From Tanytarsus gracilentus (lineage: Eukaryota > Arthropoda > Insecta > Diptera > Chironomidae): DNA of 64,000 bases. Positions 15,101 to 29,746 of the stretch are shown piece by piece. The position numbers and the translations under genes are program-made. Below the pieces are notes generated by a model. That model was not told the DNA's origin. It did no database searches and saw only the letters and a program-made list of their open reading frames with translations. Position 1 is the first letter of the stretch. Each line of letters opens with the position of its first letter. Where the stretch lies: NCBI GenBank assembly GCA_038502055.1, contig JAXRKN010000042.1, positions 2,976,001 through 3,040,000 of the forward strand, given 5' to 3'.

Positions 15101-18100
15101 ACCTTATAAATTCTCACAAAAAAAACATAAAATTCAAAAATGTCAAAATTGCAAACTTTAATTCTCAAAAAAATTTAATTAAATTTTCTATAATCATTTT
15201 TACCTTTTTACTCACCAAAAAATTTAATTACAACCTCAGAAATATTTTCTCCCTCTCATTCGAATAAATTTTTCCATTTTCACACTGCATCTGACGATAA
15301 TATTCATGATCATATGAAATTAATATTCCGACACTCCCTTTAGACGAGAAAATTTTAGTTACCCCATTCACATCCAGACACTCATTGAGAATATTTACCA
15401 TGAAGTATTAATCGCTATAATGAGACTTTTGAGATCATTTAATTATGAATTCCAAACTTGATTCCGCTCTTTTTTGTGTGTGCGCCTCGCGAGTGTGTAC
15501 ACAGGAAGAATAAAAGCAATATAGCATGTAGAAATAAGCGACTACGAATAAGGTTTTAGATATATTGCTTTTTATCGACTTAATAACACCTTTCGCGAAT
15601 AAAAAAAATTGTTTCTCAATAGAGAGTCGAGGCGAGCATGCACCGTGGCTGAAAAACTATTCAAGCATGATTTGAATTTATCTTATAGTAATTATTATGA
15701 AGGTATATAAAATGTCTTGCGATGCCTTCGCCTTTTATCCACTTTTATTTTTGGTTTGCGTTCTTCGAACAATAAATCATTGCAAAAAAGAAAGGAAAAT
15801 TGTATGTTTCGTACAGCTCAATTTTTCTCTTCCATTTCATACATTTGTGTGTACACATCACCCTAACTTTTTGAGCGTATGTTACATACACACAGACTAT
15901 CCCGATTTTTGTGTAAGCGATCGATCGAAATTAAATTTAGTTAATTTACTTCTAAGAAAAAAAATGTTATTTTTCCATTCCTGTTAAGGTTTGTGTTATT
16001 ATGGCGGTGGTCAGAGAGTGTGATGTGATTCATTGCTTACCGTGAAACCTAAACTATTTTTCTTAATAGAATTGAAAAAAAAATTAATTAAATAATTTTC
16101 GAACTACAAATATTTAATTTTTTTTAAGCCGTTAAATTTTTTTTACTTCAAAAGTCAAAAGTGTTCATTCTATCCACACCCGACTGTATCGGAAAACAAA
16201 GCCGGAAATTTTGACATTGTAATCTCCATATATTTTTTTGTAAAACAACGAAATTTTTTTTCATTTTGTGGGGAGCAACTAACTCGAGTGGTTTAAGCTG
16301 AAAAATGCACATTGTGTGAGTAAATTATATAGCGCTGATCGGAAACTAGAAAAAAGAGAATTAAACAAAATTATAGCTCATGAAAATTATCTCATCCAGA
16401 ACCAACATCCCGAAGGTTCAATGAAGAAAGTCAAGCCACCATTTTTCTCCTCTCAAGTAATAATTTTCTATTGTACATAATCACACAGAGCAACAGACAT
16501 GTACGAGTAATATCAGCGCAACACATTTATGAGGCGAATGAATGGAACATTTTCGTTTTCCTTTAAGCGGAGTTAAAAAACTGAAAACGAAAGGAAAATG
16601 ATGTCGCTAACAATTGTTGATAACAATTTCCTCGCATTTTCTTTTTCTCCCGCTCAGTGAAGTTGAGTTGAGCTATTGTTATAGAATTTTATTGTGAGTG
16701 CAGTGAAGGTAGAGAGAAAAAGTTTTCATCATTTTGTGGGAGGGGATGAAAAAATTAAAATGAATGAAATAACGGAGGTTGAAGCGGATTCTGAGGAGAG
16801 TTGAAATAATTTTGAGTTTAAAAGATTTATTAAATTTTCATTTGAATTTTTTTGATAAAAAGTTTGATTCCTAAAATTTTAAAAACTATTTATTGTGCGC
16901 ATTGAATTTTTTAATAAATTTATTTTCCACTTTTATTAAAACAACTTTAACCCTTTTTCAACCGCACAATAATCTTTCGTACACTTCAACTGCAAACACA
17001 CACAAACCAAATAATCAAAGAAAAGCCAATAGCGAGAAAGTCACCCATGAGATGATATATGAACATTTACTCAACTCGAGTGTACGTAATCGAATTATTT
17101 CAATGAGACTTATTTCTAATTGAAAATAATTTTCTGTGCATCGAGATAAATATTTTATTTTTCTCTCTTTGAAGAGCAACCAGAAATTGCGTCAAACACA
17201 ATTGAAGTTTTGATTTGAAAATGTGAAAATCTTGACACGACCGGTTCTCGAGTTTTTGTTATGGCCTTCAAGTTAAATTTCTCTCTTTACGCACACACGT
17301 TATTACACGATTGCATGGTACTCACAATTTTGAGGTTCTCTCCGTGTATCATAAATTTAAAAAAATGTTGAAGTTTGAGCGCGACAACAATTATTTTCAT
17401 TTAAATGATTTTATTACGAAATAACATAAATAAATTGAAATGTTAACTTTTTATGGTGCTCATATTCATTTCTGGTTTTTTTTCGCGGCACTCTTCGGGT
17501 TGGAAGGTTTTTTGTGCGATCATGAAAAGCAACAAAATGATTTATGATATTTATATATGAAATTTTTAATTCAGTTTTTAATTTAATTGTGATTTTTTTC
17601 ATGCGTTCGCTTTTTGAAAAAAAAAACGCCAGTTTAAAATGACGACAATGGGTGATGATGATGATATGATGCGAATACTTTTGTGATTGCTATTGTTGTC
17701 GCCATAAAGTGCAGAATGAAGTGAAGTGATTTATGGGATTGTGCAACGCATTAATGGGTGATAAGAGGAGACAAGGGTTGGATATTTTGAAATAAAATAA
17801 CAAAAAAATTCAATAAGAACTAAGGTACATTTTTAAATTTTAGGTTTCGAACCTTGATTTTTTTTCATTTTTTCAAAATTTATTTTTAATTTTTAATAAT
17901 CTAAAGCATTTTTAAATTAAAATGTTCCTCTTGATCCATCTCGGAATTAGGGTTAATTCAATTTCACTTACGTGCCGTTGATGATCTCCTTCAAGCTGCT
18001 GTGAATAGAGCGTGAGCTACGTGAGAGAGTCGCAAACAGAGTCGAGAAGTAAATTTATGGAAACTATTTTAATTGGAGCGAATTTACATTGAAATATTTT

Positions 18101-18639
18101 TCAAGCATCTTGCGGATGTTTGGCGCTTTCAACAATTTGAATACACACAGAAATAAATTTTAAATATTATCAGCTGGAAGATCAGCAGCGCTGCGGAAAA
18201 TCAAGATCTCGACATGTGTTGGCTTTTCATAAAAACGTTTTATTGCCCTTTTGACAACAGCACAATGCGCCCGTTCCCCCCAAAAAAGAACAAAAAGATA
18301 GTAAAATAATTTTTTCGTGATCGTAAATTAATTTTTTTACGACTCTCTCAAAAAAAGAACTCCGATGAGAGTGGAATAAAAATTATAACGGATAGTTTAG
18401 TTTTTTCTACCTAACTTCAGATAAGATCATAAATTACTTTCCTTCACACTAAAATGACCTTTGAGAAAGATGTTTTATGAAAATTAAGAAATTAAGAAAG
18501 TTACGGTAAAATGTGTGGTAACTTTTTTCTCTCATCGCTTGTTGAATGAAGCAATTAGGATATGCAATGAATATTTAATAGCATTTAAGTATGAGATTGT
18601 GAGATGAGGGTCAGTTAATGGTCACAAAATGGACATATG

Positions 18640-18930
18640 GGAGATTTTAAATGAGATTTTTCTAAAAATGTATTTTATTTCTTGAAATTCAAAAAATTAT
18701 TAAATTTAAAAATCGTAAGGTTTTCAAAGTTTTTAGTTAAATTCCGAAATTCTGAAATGTTTAATTTCTGTTTTTATTCAGTATTTTGCTCTAAAATAAT
18801 AAAAACATTAAAAGTTACAATTTTTATAAATAAATCTAATAGGGTTCGAATCCTAAATTTAAAAGCTAAATGTTTTGAAAAATCTCTAAACGATAAAATT
18901 TTTTTTTCAATTTTATTTTAAATCCATCAA
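18640..18930 (+). repeat. AT-rich island with B-box-like word
   Basis: GGTTCGAATCCTAAATTTAA at 18843-18862 within about 290 bases of very AT-rich DNA. The same word followed by TAAATTTAA recurs at 49711. Confidence 0.45.
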
Positions 18931-20000
18931 AAACATTTTTATGCAATAATATCCAACATTATCCACACATCGAGCGAATCATATGATGCACACCATGAAA
19001 ACCCTTGCACATGTTCGTTTATGATTGTGTGCGTGCATGACACATTGTATATTTTATATTTCACATCATCATCCCGGCAACAACAATATGTGATTTGCTA
19101 TTCGTTACTCAGAAAACAACATGGTTTCATGTGCCATGATGTGATTGATGGAATTATGATGGGCGACAAATTTGAAATAATTTTTTGTGTAAAATTAAGA
19201 TATTTTTGTTATAATTATTTTAAATAAAGTAATAATTTAACATTCACAGCATCGCACAAACGTGGATGATAAAAATAAATAAAAAACTCATGAATGGGTG
19301 AAAAACATTGCAGCATTGAAACATTCAACATTAAGACCTCGTGCTCTTCTCTCTCTCACTCAACAGCCGTTCGAAATAAACTGACTATGAAATATATTTT
19401 CTATATACACTTCGGAACGGAAACATTGCTCTATCATGTATTGTGTGTGAAAAAAGAATTTTCATTATAATTTCACACAGTCTCGCTCTCTCTAAGCCTG
19501 AGTTGAGGGCCTTTATAAATAAAAACAGAAATATTATGGTAGTTGCTGCATGACACTCGAATTAAAAAGATTGAATTTTTTTCATTCTACGCGCCGTCTA
19601 ATGAAAAATAAATAAAACGAAAAATATTTGCACGAGACGCGAGTGAATTTTTTTAATAAAATAAAAAAATATTTTTCATTTGTGCACAAATAAAAAGTGA
19701 GGAATAAAAATTTTGATGTTTTCGAGAATATTAATTTTCTGCATTCCTTAGAATTATTTTCTCGCATAGTTGAAAGAGTTTTTTTGAAAATAAAAAATGA
19801 AAATCATAAAAGTGATCAAAGTGAGAAGGAAAAATTGTCAAAAACATCTGTGATGGTGACGATAGAAATGATCATGGATAAGAACGGATAAAAAATCTTT
19901 AAATTTTTTAATTTTATTTCTCAATCATTTTGAGTTTGATGTGAAAGTAAAAAAAAATTAAATTGAAATCTTAAAAAGTTCTGCCAATAAAAATATTTTG

Positions 20001-23000
20001 ATTTAAAAAATAAATAAATAAATAAAATGCTCGAAGAGTGTTTTAACTGTGAAAATCACTTCAAAAAGGAAAATGTGTCTATGGCAAATCGGAAGTACTA
20101 CATTAATGTGTAAGAGGTAATAAATTATGAACAACAAAAGAAAAGATTCTTCATACAAATTGATTCCTTGTTATCCCCGAAAAAATAAATTTAAAAGGGA
20201 ACGACTCGATCGATTTATGAACCGCAAGTTGAAAGTTGCATTCACGTGTTGTGAAAAAAATGTGCATTATAAGACGAGCGTCGACGACATGTGGGAAATT
20301 TTTCAAATTACTTTATCTTTTTTGTGACCTTTTCAATCAGCGCACACTGCAAATATACACTCAGTGAGGTATTGCGATGAGAGTTTTTGATTCGGATCTC
20401 CAATTAACAAGCAACGGAGTCCAAAGAGCGCGGCGACAAGGTCCACATAAATTATATAAGAAGAAGAAATATGATAATTAGGTGCCAACATGAGAATTTC
20501 CGAAAAAATCACTCATAAGTAACACGAACTCAATGAATAAGAGTTGAGTGAAAGAAGTGAATAAAAGCGCTCAAGCGGAGAAGCGACGAAAAAAGGGTTG
20601 AGATGTTGACTATTAAGTTTTAAATTTCACTTTAAATTTAAAATTGTAATCGAAATTTAAACATTTAATAATTTCACGATTGAGGTTTCCATTGAATTGT
20701 TTTTAATTCATTTAAATTAACTTATTAATACGCTTCGAATCCTAAAATATATTTTATTTTAATATCACCTAGAATTATTTCCATCCCCTGCCTCACATCC
20801 ACACATTACAATGAAACATTTTCACCTTCTTCTTATTTCTCTCCTTTGCGAACAGCTCTAATTAATTCAATTGAAAAATTACCCTCTCTGAATATGTTGC
20901 TCTACATACAAACGCACATGAGTGATACTTTGCATATTATAAAGTCACAACAATAATAAATTTTATTAATATTTTTCACGGCTCTCACTAAGAATTTGTT
21001 TCATCTTCGTTTTTGAATTTTTTTTTGTTGAATGCTCGACGGCGCAACTACCTGCTATGAAAACGTAATTAATTATGGAGAGAATAATAATTCCCTGAAG
21101 TAAAAAATATAAATCAGTGGCTGGATATAAATTTTATGTTTCAATCGATAAAGCGCGCCTCAACATTTCAACACGTTCTGCATCTGTTTAATGTTTTTTA
21201 TTTCTTGTTTCTCAAAAAAAAAGTTATTATTTAGCTATTTCTCATATGGTCCATGATAACATATCAAAATATACAGTCTGTAATGAATTTTTCATTTCAC
21301 AGCGGTTAGCGCCGCCAGGAACTAATAATAATAACATCGTATCGATGAAAATTCACATTGAGACGAGATTCGACCTCCTACTGGAGAAATGGCGCTTATT
21401 CATTTTCATATCACGGAAGGGAGACGTTGAGATTTTAAAGAGACTGAAGTGGAGAAAAATATTTTCGTTGTTACTAATTAGAACTGCCAAAGTCAATAGC
21501 GAGAGATATTGAAAAAAACTTTTTGAGTGAAGATCGCAAAGAGGTTGAAGATTGAACTTTGAAAATTAAAAAAATGGATCTAATACGATTTTTTTAATTT
21601 TGGAATTCGAAACTTTTGAAATTTTGTAATTTCTGATTTTGCATTTTAAAATATCGAATAATTAAAATTTTATGAAGTTTAAATTCAAGTTCGTGAAATA
21701 TAAAACGAAAAATTTAAGAAAAAAATGTTTTAAACTTAAATTTTACATTGATGCATTTTAGGACTCAAACCTTTTGAGTTTTGGTAAAAGTCATTATTTC
21801 ATTTTCTATTTTTAAAAATTCTAAAACAAAAATTTATTTGGTAAAATTTTCAAAGGAATTTAAATTAAAAGTAACTCAAAATCCCCACATCTGAAACTAA
21901 TCTCGCTTCAATCGAAACGAAGTTGATGTTACGCTATTTTAGCAGGAATTTACTACAATTATTTTTAATTAAAAAATCTAAGATGGTGCACAAACACCGG
22001 GGACCACACACACATTCGTTACGTTTGAATAGACAAAAATTAATTAATTAAGTGAGCACGAGTGATTGTCATTGATGCAATTTAAAGTACACCAGAATGC
22101 GATCATTTGTCCAGAATTTAAAATTTATCGACAAATTCACCTCTCGTGACACATTTTGAAATAATATTTATGTGAGAAAAAGAAGAAAAAATATTTGTCG
22201 GGGTTTTAAATCCATCTCAAAGCTTGAGAGATGAAGAAAAAAAATATTTCAAATCTTCCTAAAAATAAAAACACACCCGCGTGTCTCTTCTTCTCCTCCT
22301 ATTCCGAAAAGCCAAAGTCACAGCTCACTCTCCATATCCAAGAGGAAATTTCATTGTCGTTCTGAATTACAAATGTTTTCATCTTTTCTCCTTCAGAGTT
22401 TTGTGTGAAGTGAAAGAAGAGAAAAGTTATCAGAGAAATAAAAATGCGAAGCATAAACAAAATATCAACATACACACGCTAAGGAGATCTCTCTCTCTCG
22501 CAAACGACAACATTCTAGCATGCATGTCACATTAAAATAAAAATTAGAAGTGACATCTTTCTGAGACAGCTAACGAACATTGAGAGAAGAGAATTTTTAG
22601 AGAGAAAATTTCAAAATGGGGGTGGAAACTTTTGGGTTATTCTTAAAAGTTTAATTTTTTAATAATATAAAATTTTATAAATTAAAAAGTAAATAACAAA
22701 TTTAATATGGAGAAAAATGAGTTTCTCGCCCCTTCACTCATTTTCCTCCATGGCGAAAGAAGAACGGGAAAAATTTTCATTTTCACAGTTTGATACGATT
22801 TTCTTCAGCTCGAGCTCGCCTCAGTGTGCATCGCTTCTCACTCATGCCCTGCCAGTTTGGCAACCCCCGAATTAAATGTTGCTAGAAAAAATTTTATCGG
22901 AAAAGGTTGTCCAGCTGTCTTGAAATAATCATTGTCATGCCATTTTGTTCGAGCGAGAAGAGAGAGAAGAAAAATGACTATGATTCATTATGGGTTACCC

Positions 23001-26000
23001 CATGTTCACTTTCACCCATTGCACGATGGATGCGTCTCGGAAGAATCAAATGTCTGATGATGTGAGAGTGAGGGAAGGGAAGGCAATGTATCGAATGATA
23101 TCAATGACTGAGAGGGTAGAAGTTTTTTTCCTCCCGGTAATTTGAAACATTTTGAGCTTAAATTATTCAAAATAAAAGGGAGATTGCTGTTCATTTTTGT
23201 TGTAAACTCGAAATTAATTAATTTTCTTTCTCGCTCAGGCGAAGAATATTTCGTAGACACGTCCGAGGAATGAAGAATTTTTTTGGCGCGTCTGCCACAT
23301 GTTTTGAGGTGCTCTCATGTTTCTGTTTTTAAAGAATAAGACAGAGAGTGAAGTTGATTATAAAATTATTGGGAAGTCGTTAATTTTGTAATTAAGAAGA
23401 GTTATGGGAAATTAATTGAGAGATGAGAAAATTTGACTTTTTATGTTTGATTAAATTTAAAGAAGATTTGAATAAATTTAAATTTAGATTGTTAAGAAAA
23501 TAAAATTTAATTTTTTTGAATTTAAAAAATTAATTCAACAAGGTTCGAATTCTTAAATTTTCAAGTCTGAATGCATTTTTATGCAACTTTATTTTCATTC
23601 TTCAATTTCACCCTAGAACTTTTTACATTCAAATTAATCTCCTCCCTCTTATCCATTTTATTCCACCTCGAAGACACACCGGGCGAGTGTAGATTAATCT
23701 ACACTAAAAATACTTGTAAGCAATCTACTAGCGAACTGTTAAATTTCCAACATGCAATTCACGCAATAATTTTTTGAAGTACGATGTGAACAACGCCGCA
23801 TGTTTTTATAACACCGGTCGGAAGGAACTTTTTGTTTTTTAACTGCGATGCAGAAAAATTACTTCCATCCGTAACAGTCAATAAAGTGTACATAAAATTT
23901 GTAGATTTAAATGATATGAAGACATGAGGAGTGAAAAACATTTGTGACCTTTAAGCTGAAAGAATAACATTTTGAAAAAGACATTAAAGAAAGGACAGAC
24001 TTTATTTTTTTTAGAAAAAACTTTCTCTTTCTTCTTATGAAGATATTTTTTTCTTTTCAAATCGATAACCTTGAAAATATTTTTTTTTCTTTGACATTAC
24101 ACAAGATGAGGTAAAAAGAAATTTTTCAAGAGTGTCCTTGCGAATTATTGCAACATTTTGTGCGAACTCAGTCGGTGGTCAATGGACTGTATGCAAAAAA
24201 TTCTTTGTCTTTCACCACTAGGTAAAAAAGTTGAAAAGAAGAAATTTATTTTGGGATTTGAACCAGGAAGTAAAAAAATAAAATGAATTTACAACATAAT
24301 TTATAAATTTAATTTGTCCTCATTTTTTAAATTTTTATTTAATCTTTAATTTGAATCAATTATTTCTAAAAATTTACCATCATTAATTTTAAAAAATTCT
24401 TCCTTGATCGCCACTTGCCAAAAGAGAATTTCTAAAAAATTTCAATTTTAATTCAACCATAAAATTGAAAAATTTAATTAAAATTCAAATAATGCATCGC
24501 AAGCGGAATAAAAATATGACAAAAGAAAGACACGGCGAGTCGAGAGTGAGAAAATTTAATCTCAAACAAATGTGAAACAAAAAGGTTTTTCGTGCCATAA
24601 TCCAATTAATAACACTGAATTAATTAAATGTTTGTGCATTAAAATAATTTTTTCCTACAATAATATTGCGATGTGCTAAAATTTACACCTCGTAGAAATT
24701 ATGTCGCACAAAATCGGGAGATTTTATAATTCACAAAGCATTTTATGACGCGCTTATATCTCATTATGTATGTATGATTAATTTATTATGAATCACGATG
24801 CGAATTAATATCAAATTAATTATAATGACAAAACAAATTGAATCGTTGAAGGTAAAAATGGTGAAAATTGTGGCGGCGTGAAATTGTTTTGGAGATTAAA
24901 TAATGAATTGGGTTAATTAGGGGAAGTTTATGAAAAAGTTTTAAGTGCAGCATGATGAAAATAGTTGGTTGGTTAAGAAATAAAAATTTAAATTCAAGAA
25001 TTTTCTTTTTAAAAATCTCTGATTTTTTATTTGGTACAAAAAAAAATGAATTTTAATTTTTTAAAAATTTTTACTGTATCTTAAACCGTCAAAATTAATA
25101 TAAAAATTACCAACTCCAACACCCATCTAAAAATCCACAAAAGCACAAGTTAATTATTATCAAAAATTATTCTTCTCGCTCATTTTGGGTCATTGTGTAC
25201 GTTCGTGCCATATAAAAATTATGATGATTATCTCTTCATAAAAAATCTCTTCTTTTCCTTCTTTTTTGTGTTTCATGTCAACAAGCAGAGCGAGCTTATA
25301 AAAACAGTTTTGTGCGAAACACCGTCGGCAATTCCTCACCCGACCGTAAAATATCCAAATGCAATAAATTAATATTACACAAATTTTTATTCTCAACCGC
25401 ATAATTTTCGCAGATTTTCATTATGTTTGTATTAAAAGCCCAAAAAAAATTTGTGTGTATGTGAACACAGAAAAAAAGAGTCCCGAGCATATAAAATTCA
25501 ACAAGTCGCACATTAAATTGGAATAAAGATAAAACTACATCATCATTTTCGAGAGCGAGTGAGAGAGAGCGGCAGACTCGGGGGGCAACCAACAAGCGGC
25601 AGACTCTCGTACACAAACATTCATAGGCACTCACACGTTCTCGAGAGTCTCGAGTGCTATTTGAATGTAAGATCGCGATATGAAGAAGAAGGAGGCAAAA
25701 ATATACAAATAAATTTTATTATTGGCGAAAAATATATTGCAGTTTAATTCAATTTTGAAGTTGGAAGAGAGAATAATGAAATAAGAGCGATTTTTAAGTC
25801 GGATGGGAGTTTTTTAAGCATCAATAAATTGAAAATATTTTCAAGTCAATAAATTTTGTTTGTTTAAGAAGTCAATCAAAAAGTCTTTAGAGTGTGATTT
25901 AATAATTGAATCCCAAGTGCCACAAATTAAGGCACTCAAAGTCTTTAAAAAAGTTATAATCATAAATTTTACGATTTTTAAAATATTTGTTAAATTTGAT

Positions 26001-27547
26001 AAAATTTCACTCTAAAAATTTCAAAGCTCTGCGTTTAGTGAAAAATTTTCATCTCAATTTTAAAAACTCAAACTTCAAAAATACTCGACAAAATTTACCC
26101 GCCATCAAGCTCTCCTTCAACGTATTCAGCAGCATTAAATTTAATTAACAAAAAAGCGTAATAAAGTGATTAAACTTTTTAATGTAGCACTCGGCGACTC
26201 GTCCACGGTCCTCGATTTATAATCAATAATGAAAAATCGATGCTCGAGCATGAGAAACTTAAAAATGAGGCAATGAGAGGCGCAAAAAAAATTAAACAAT
26301 TCAATTAAAAGGAAATTTAATCATGAAGAGGAGAGAAAGAAAAAAACTGCCAATGGACTGCATATAAAAAGCTGTCAAGTTATCACTGCTTTTGCCAGTG
26401 AGCGAGAAGATATAAAAGGAAAAGTGCAAGTTTATTGCATTTAGTTTTGGACTCTTTTAACATTTCAATTCGCTCCGATATGTGTTATAGATGGTGAGGA
26501 GAGAGACTTCATGCGATTATTTATTGGTTTGCGATTCTCTCACTTTTTAAAAAATACTTTTTTGCTGCTTAAAGTTACGATGAGTAATTAAAAGAGTTTT
26601 AATTTAAAATGTTTTTTAGAATTTTGATTTTTAAAATATAAACTTTGAAAATTATTTAATTATTTACTAGATTTTTGTGCTATTAGAGTCGTTAATAAGT
26701 GGATGGAAATTAATAATATGCTAGTTAGAAAATTAAAATGAAATGATGCCAAATTGCTTAAAATTGGATTCAAATTCTCAAAATTCAATAATTTTGAAAT
26801 AAAATTGGCATTTTTTATTTTTTTCTTAATTTTTAATTTTTTACATTTAAAAAAGATTTTAAATTAATAAAAACATTCCTAATTTTTTTAAATCGATTTG
26901 AACTGAACTTGATTTATGTTAAAATGTAAAAATGCCATAAATCACACAAAATTTTGTTCGATTCCTAAAAATATTAAATTTTAATTAATAACGAATTGTT
27001 TTTCAAATTTTCTATCCATAAAAAAGCCGACCTAACTCTAAGCGCCGTTTATTTTTCTTTTTAAATTCCACTTCATTCAACTTCAATTCAATTTTTACCT
27101 TAAATCCCGAAAAGAGACACAAAAACATTTTTCTTATGGTTTGTTGCTTGTTCATCGATTTTCGCCTTCTTTAAATGCGTGAGATTCGTCTCCGATAAGA
27201 GCTCTAAAAAAATTCTTTTGTTATTTACTTTTCCATATTCTCTCTTTCTTCTTTTTTTCGGGGTCGCATAAACGCGCGTCGTCGGTCGTGCTAAATATCG
27301 AACATTAACGATTTGTTTACTCGCTGTTTTATAGTTTGTTAGTTGAGAAATTAATGACCTAATAAAATGTCTCCATTAAACATTGTTTGAGCACCTGTTG
27401 GACATCGAGTGCAGCGCGTGAGAAAGGTTGAGAAGTCATAATGAATCGCTTTATCGTTATTGCATGTCATAAGCGAGAGTTAATAAATTCGAGTACATTA
27501 AGAAATAATCATTTCGGCATTAATGAAAACTGCTCTTCATAAATCAA
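20001..27547. other. Non-coding region, AT-rich islands
   Basis: No gene recognised. B-box-like words at 20733 (CTTCGAATCCTAAA), 23542 (GGTTCGAATTC) and, on the minus strand, 24254-24264 (GGATTTGAACC). Long AT islands at 21.55-21.89, 24.24-24.49, 24.96-25.11, 25.79-26.10 and 26.57-27.11 kb. A TATAAAAG at 26411-26418 lies in mixed-composition DNA but lacks a clear initiator at the right distance. Confidence 0.55.
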
Positions 27548-27689
27548 TCAGTTGCGTTCGAGGCAGTGCGAAGAAATTCCTCGCCTTAGTTGTTCGCTCT
27601 GGTGTTTTACCATTTTTGATATACAGACACTGAAACCTTGTCGGACGGTGATAATTATCTCCGATGAAATTGATGTGATGTGATTGAGA
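27548..27689 (+). promoter_or_regulatory. Candidate Antp promoter and non-coding first exon
   Basis: TCAGTTG at 27548-27554 fits the arthropod initiator TCAGT and is followed by a GC-richer stretch (GCGTTCGAGGCAGTGCGAAG) unlike the AT-rich surroundings. A usable donor (AGA before GTGAGA) lies at 27690, so a first exon of about 140 nt could splice to the acceptor at 29746. There is no TATA box at -30 and no convincing DPE. The candidate exon contains ATGs. Weak inference. Confidence 0.22.
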
Positions 27690-29746
27690 GTGAGAATTAT
27701 AATTTATGTTGTTTAAGGTTGTGTCTGAAAAATAGGTTTGAAAATTATTTTGTTTTATAAATTTTAGATTTGAAAATTTAATAAAAAAAATAAGAAAGTT
27801 TTAAAATTCTTAATTTTGTTAATTTTAAAAATTAAAATATATTTTTTTGCATAATTTTTATACACTCTTAAGTTAAGATTTTGTCACACATTTTGTTAAT
27901 TTTTTTCTGATTCCCTGAAAAAAATCTAAATATTTTCAATATTTTTTATCTTCATCTAATCTCAAAAAATTTAAGGTCTGAAAACGGAAATTTTTCAGAT
28001 TTCACAAAGATGAAGAGCGAAACTATTTTTAAGAAGAAAAATCTCTCTTGACTCTTGAGATGCCTCGCATATGCTTAACTTGTTTTTTAAAATGTCATTT
28101 TAATTTTTATCCCTCGCTTCCTCTCCATCGTGAATATTTTCTTTATATTTTTTCATTCTGGGTCTTCTCAGAATCTTTCTCGCGTTTCGCCTACTAATAA
28201 ATAAAGAATTGACTGATTGTGGAAGGGAAGTCGGAGGAAATTCGACTCTGCTCTGAGAAATTTAAATAAATTTTTTTTGAATAATTTTTATTTATTTGAT
28301 TTAAATTATAAAATAAATTTAAACATTATTATAAAAACCGCCAGAGTAAACCCACCCTTTTTTAAAATAAAAATACTCACAATCATCCAGACGAAATGGA
28401 TTAAATTTTTTATTCAAATTTTTATCCAATCTACGGTCGCTCACTGACTCATCAAACATGGAATAAAAAAATTAGTTTAATTGAAAGAATTAAAATCAAT
28501 TTGCATTTTTGTGAAGTGAAAAAAGTTTTATTTATCGCTCTGGTTGTGAACATGTGAAGGGCTTTTAAAATAATTACATTTTAAATCAAGGGATGGACTA
28601 TTAAAAAGTTTGAATTTTTTTACTAAATAAATAAATTTCTTAAATTTAATTTTTCAATAAAAATTAAATAATTAAAAAAAATTCCCTTGCATTTTTTTCT
28701 CGTTGTGTCCATTGGATAGATGAGAGACGGATGAGTAGTCAACTGAATAATTCAACTCACTTCTGCACTTTTTTGCCCTTTGTTCGGCAAAAATAAAGCG
28801 AGAATTTTTTATTGTTATAAATTCTTTCACTGAAATTCGCATGAGTAATTTTTCATTTTCGCAGCCTTTAGTAATTTATCTAATCAATGATAAGAAATAT
28901 CCATCAATAAAATCACATCATTATTCATCATGAAAAGATTCACCGAGTGTGCCAAGTACGCACATTATTTGACACATTATGTATATCGCCATTTTGATTT
29001 ATGTCTAATGCAAAGTATACCATGCGATGATATATGTTTTCATGTTGAACTTGAGAAAAGAATAGAAAAAAATAATGGAAGAGAAAAAAGTAATGGAAGA
29101 AAGAGAGAAAGAAGAGAATTTCGAGAGAGTTTCCAGGCGGGAAAATTAAATACAAACAATTCAAAAACGTTGAGAAAAATTAATGAAATTGTTTTATTGA
29201 CTTTTGATTTTGTAAATTTATTAATCTTGGTTGAAAATTTTAAAATTTAGTTTTTGTAACTTTCACGAAGATAATGCGCGGTGAATTGTGTAAATATGAT
29301 TAAACACTGGAATTTATTTTTAATTTATTAAATTTAATAATCATTAACTCTTTAAACATTAACAATTTAACTATATTTTTAATAGTCAAAAAAATCTTAG
29401 TGCCGCCAATATTTAATATTTAAAAATTTTTAATATTCGTTAGAAAAAACTTCAATGCTGCCCCTGAAACTTATGCAAACATTTCAACCCACAAACGGCT
29501 CCAAACCCTCAAAAGCTTTCAAAAGAACTTCAAAGAGCATCTATCAAGTTGGATGTTTTTGAGGAAAAAAGTTCTTTAGAATTTTAAATGATTGAATATT
29601 CAAATGTCGTTAAAAATGGTTGAAAATTTTAAATTCTCAAACTTAATTTTATACAAAAAAATCCAATTTTTCCAAGACCTAAATTTAAATAATTAATTAT
29701 TTTTTAAAATGAAGCGACTAATTTTTAAAATTTTATTTAATTTCAG
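27690..29746 (+). other. Probable last upstream Antp intron segment
   Basis: AT-rich, ending in the acceptor TTTCAG at 29741-29746. Contains islands at 27.72-27.97, 28.25-28.40, 28.57-28.69 and 29.2-29.45 kb and motif copy 1 at 29461. The open frame at 28930-29250 (106 codons) is purine-rich low-complexity and not supported. Confidence 0.4.
29461..29484 (+). repeat. Antp-local motif copy 1 (CCCCT-AAACTTATGCAAA)
   Basis: 24-base stretch that matches 30696-30719 at 23 of 24 positions. It lies about 260 bases before the predicted acceptor of the Antp leader exon. Confidence 0.6.

Larger units (their letters stand above)
11446..20000. other. Non-coding region with B-box-like islands
   Basis: No gene recognised. 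AT-rich islands at 11.88-12.13, 13.08-13.16, 13.96-14.08, 15.06-15.24, 16.03-16.15, 16.80-16.92, 17.79-17.93, 18.64-18.93 and 19.89-20.03 kb. Several carry GGTTCGAATCC-like words (11989, 12074, 17843 variant, 18843). An (AAAT)n run lies at about 20007-20027. Open frames of 60-104 codons in between lack any domain. Confidence 0.55.

Noticed and set aside
26411..26418. TATAAAAG as a promoter
   Set aside because: No clear initiator about 30 bases downstream and no supporting donor for a first exon.
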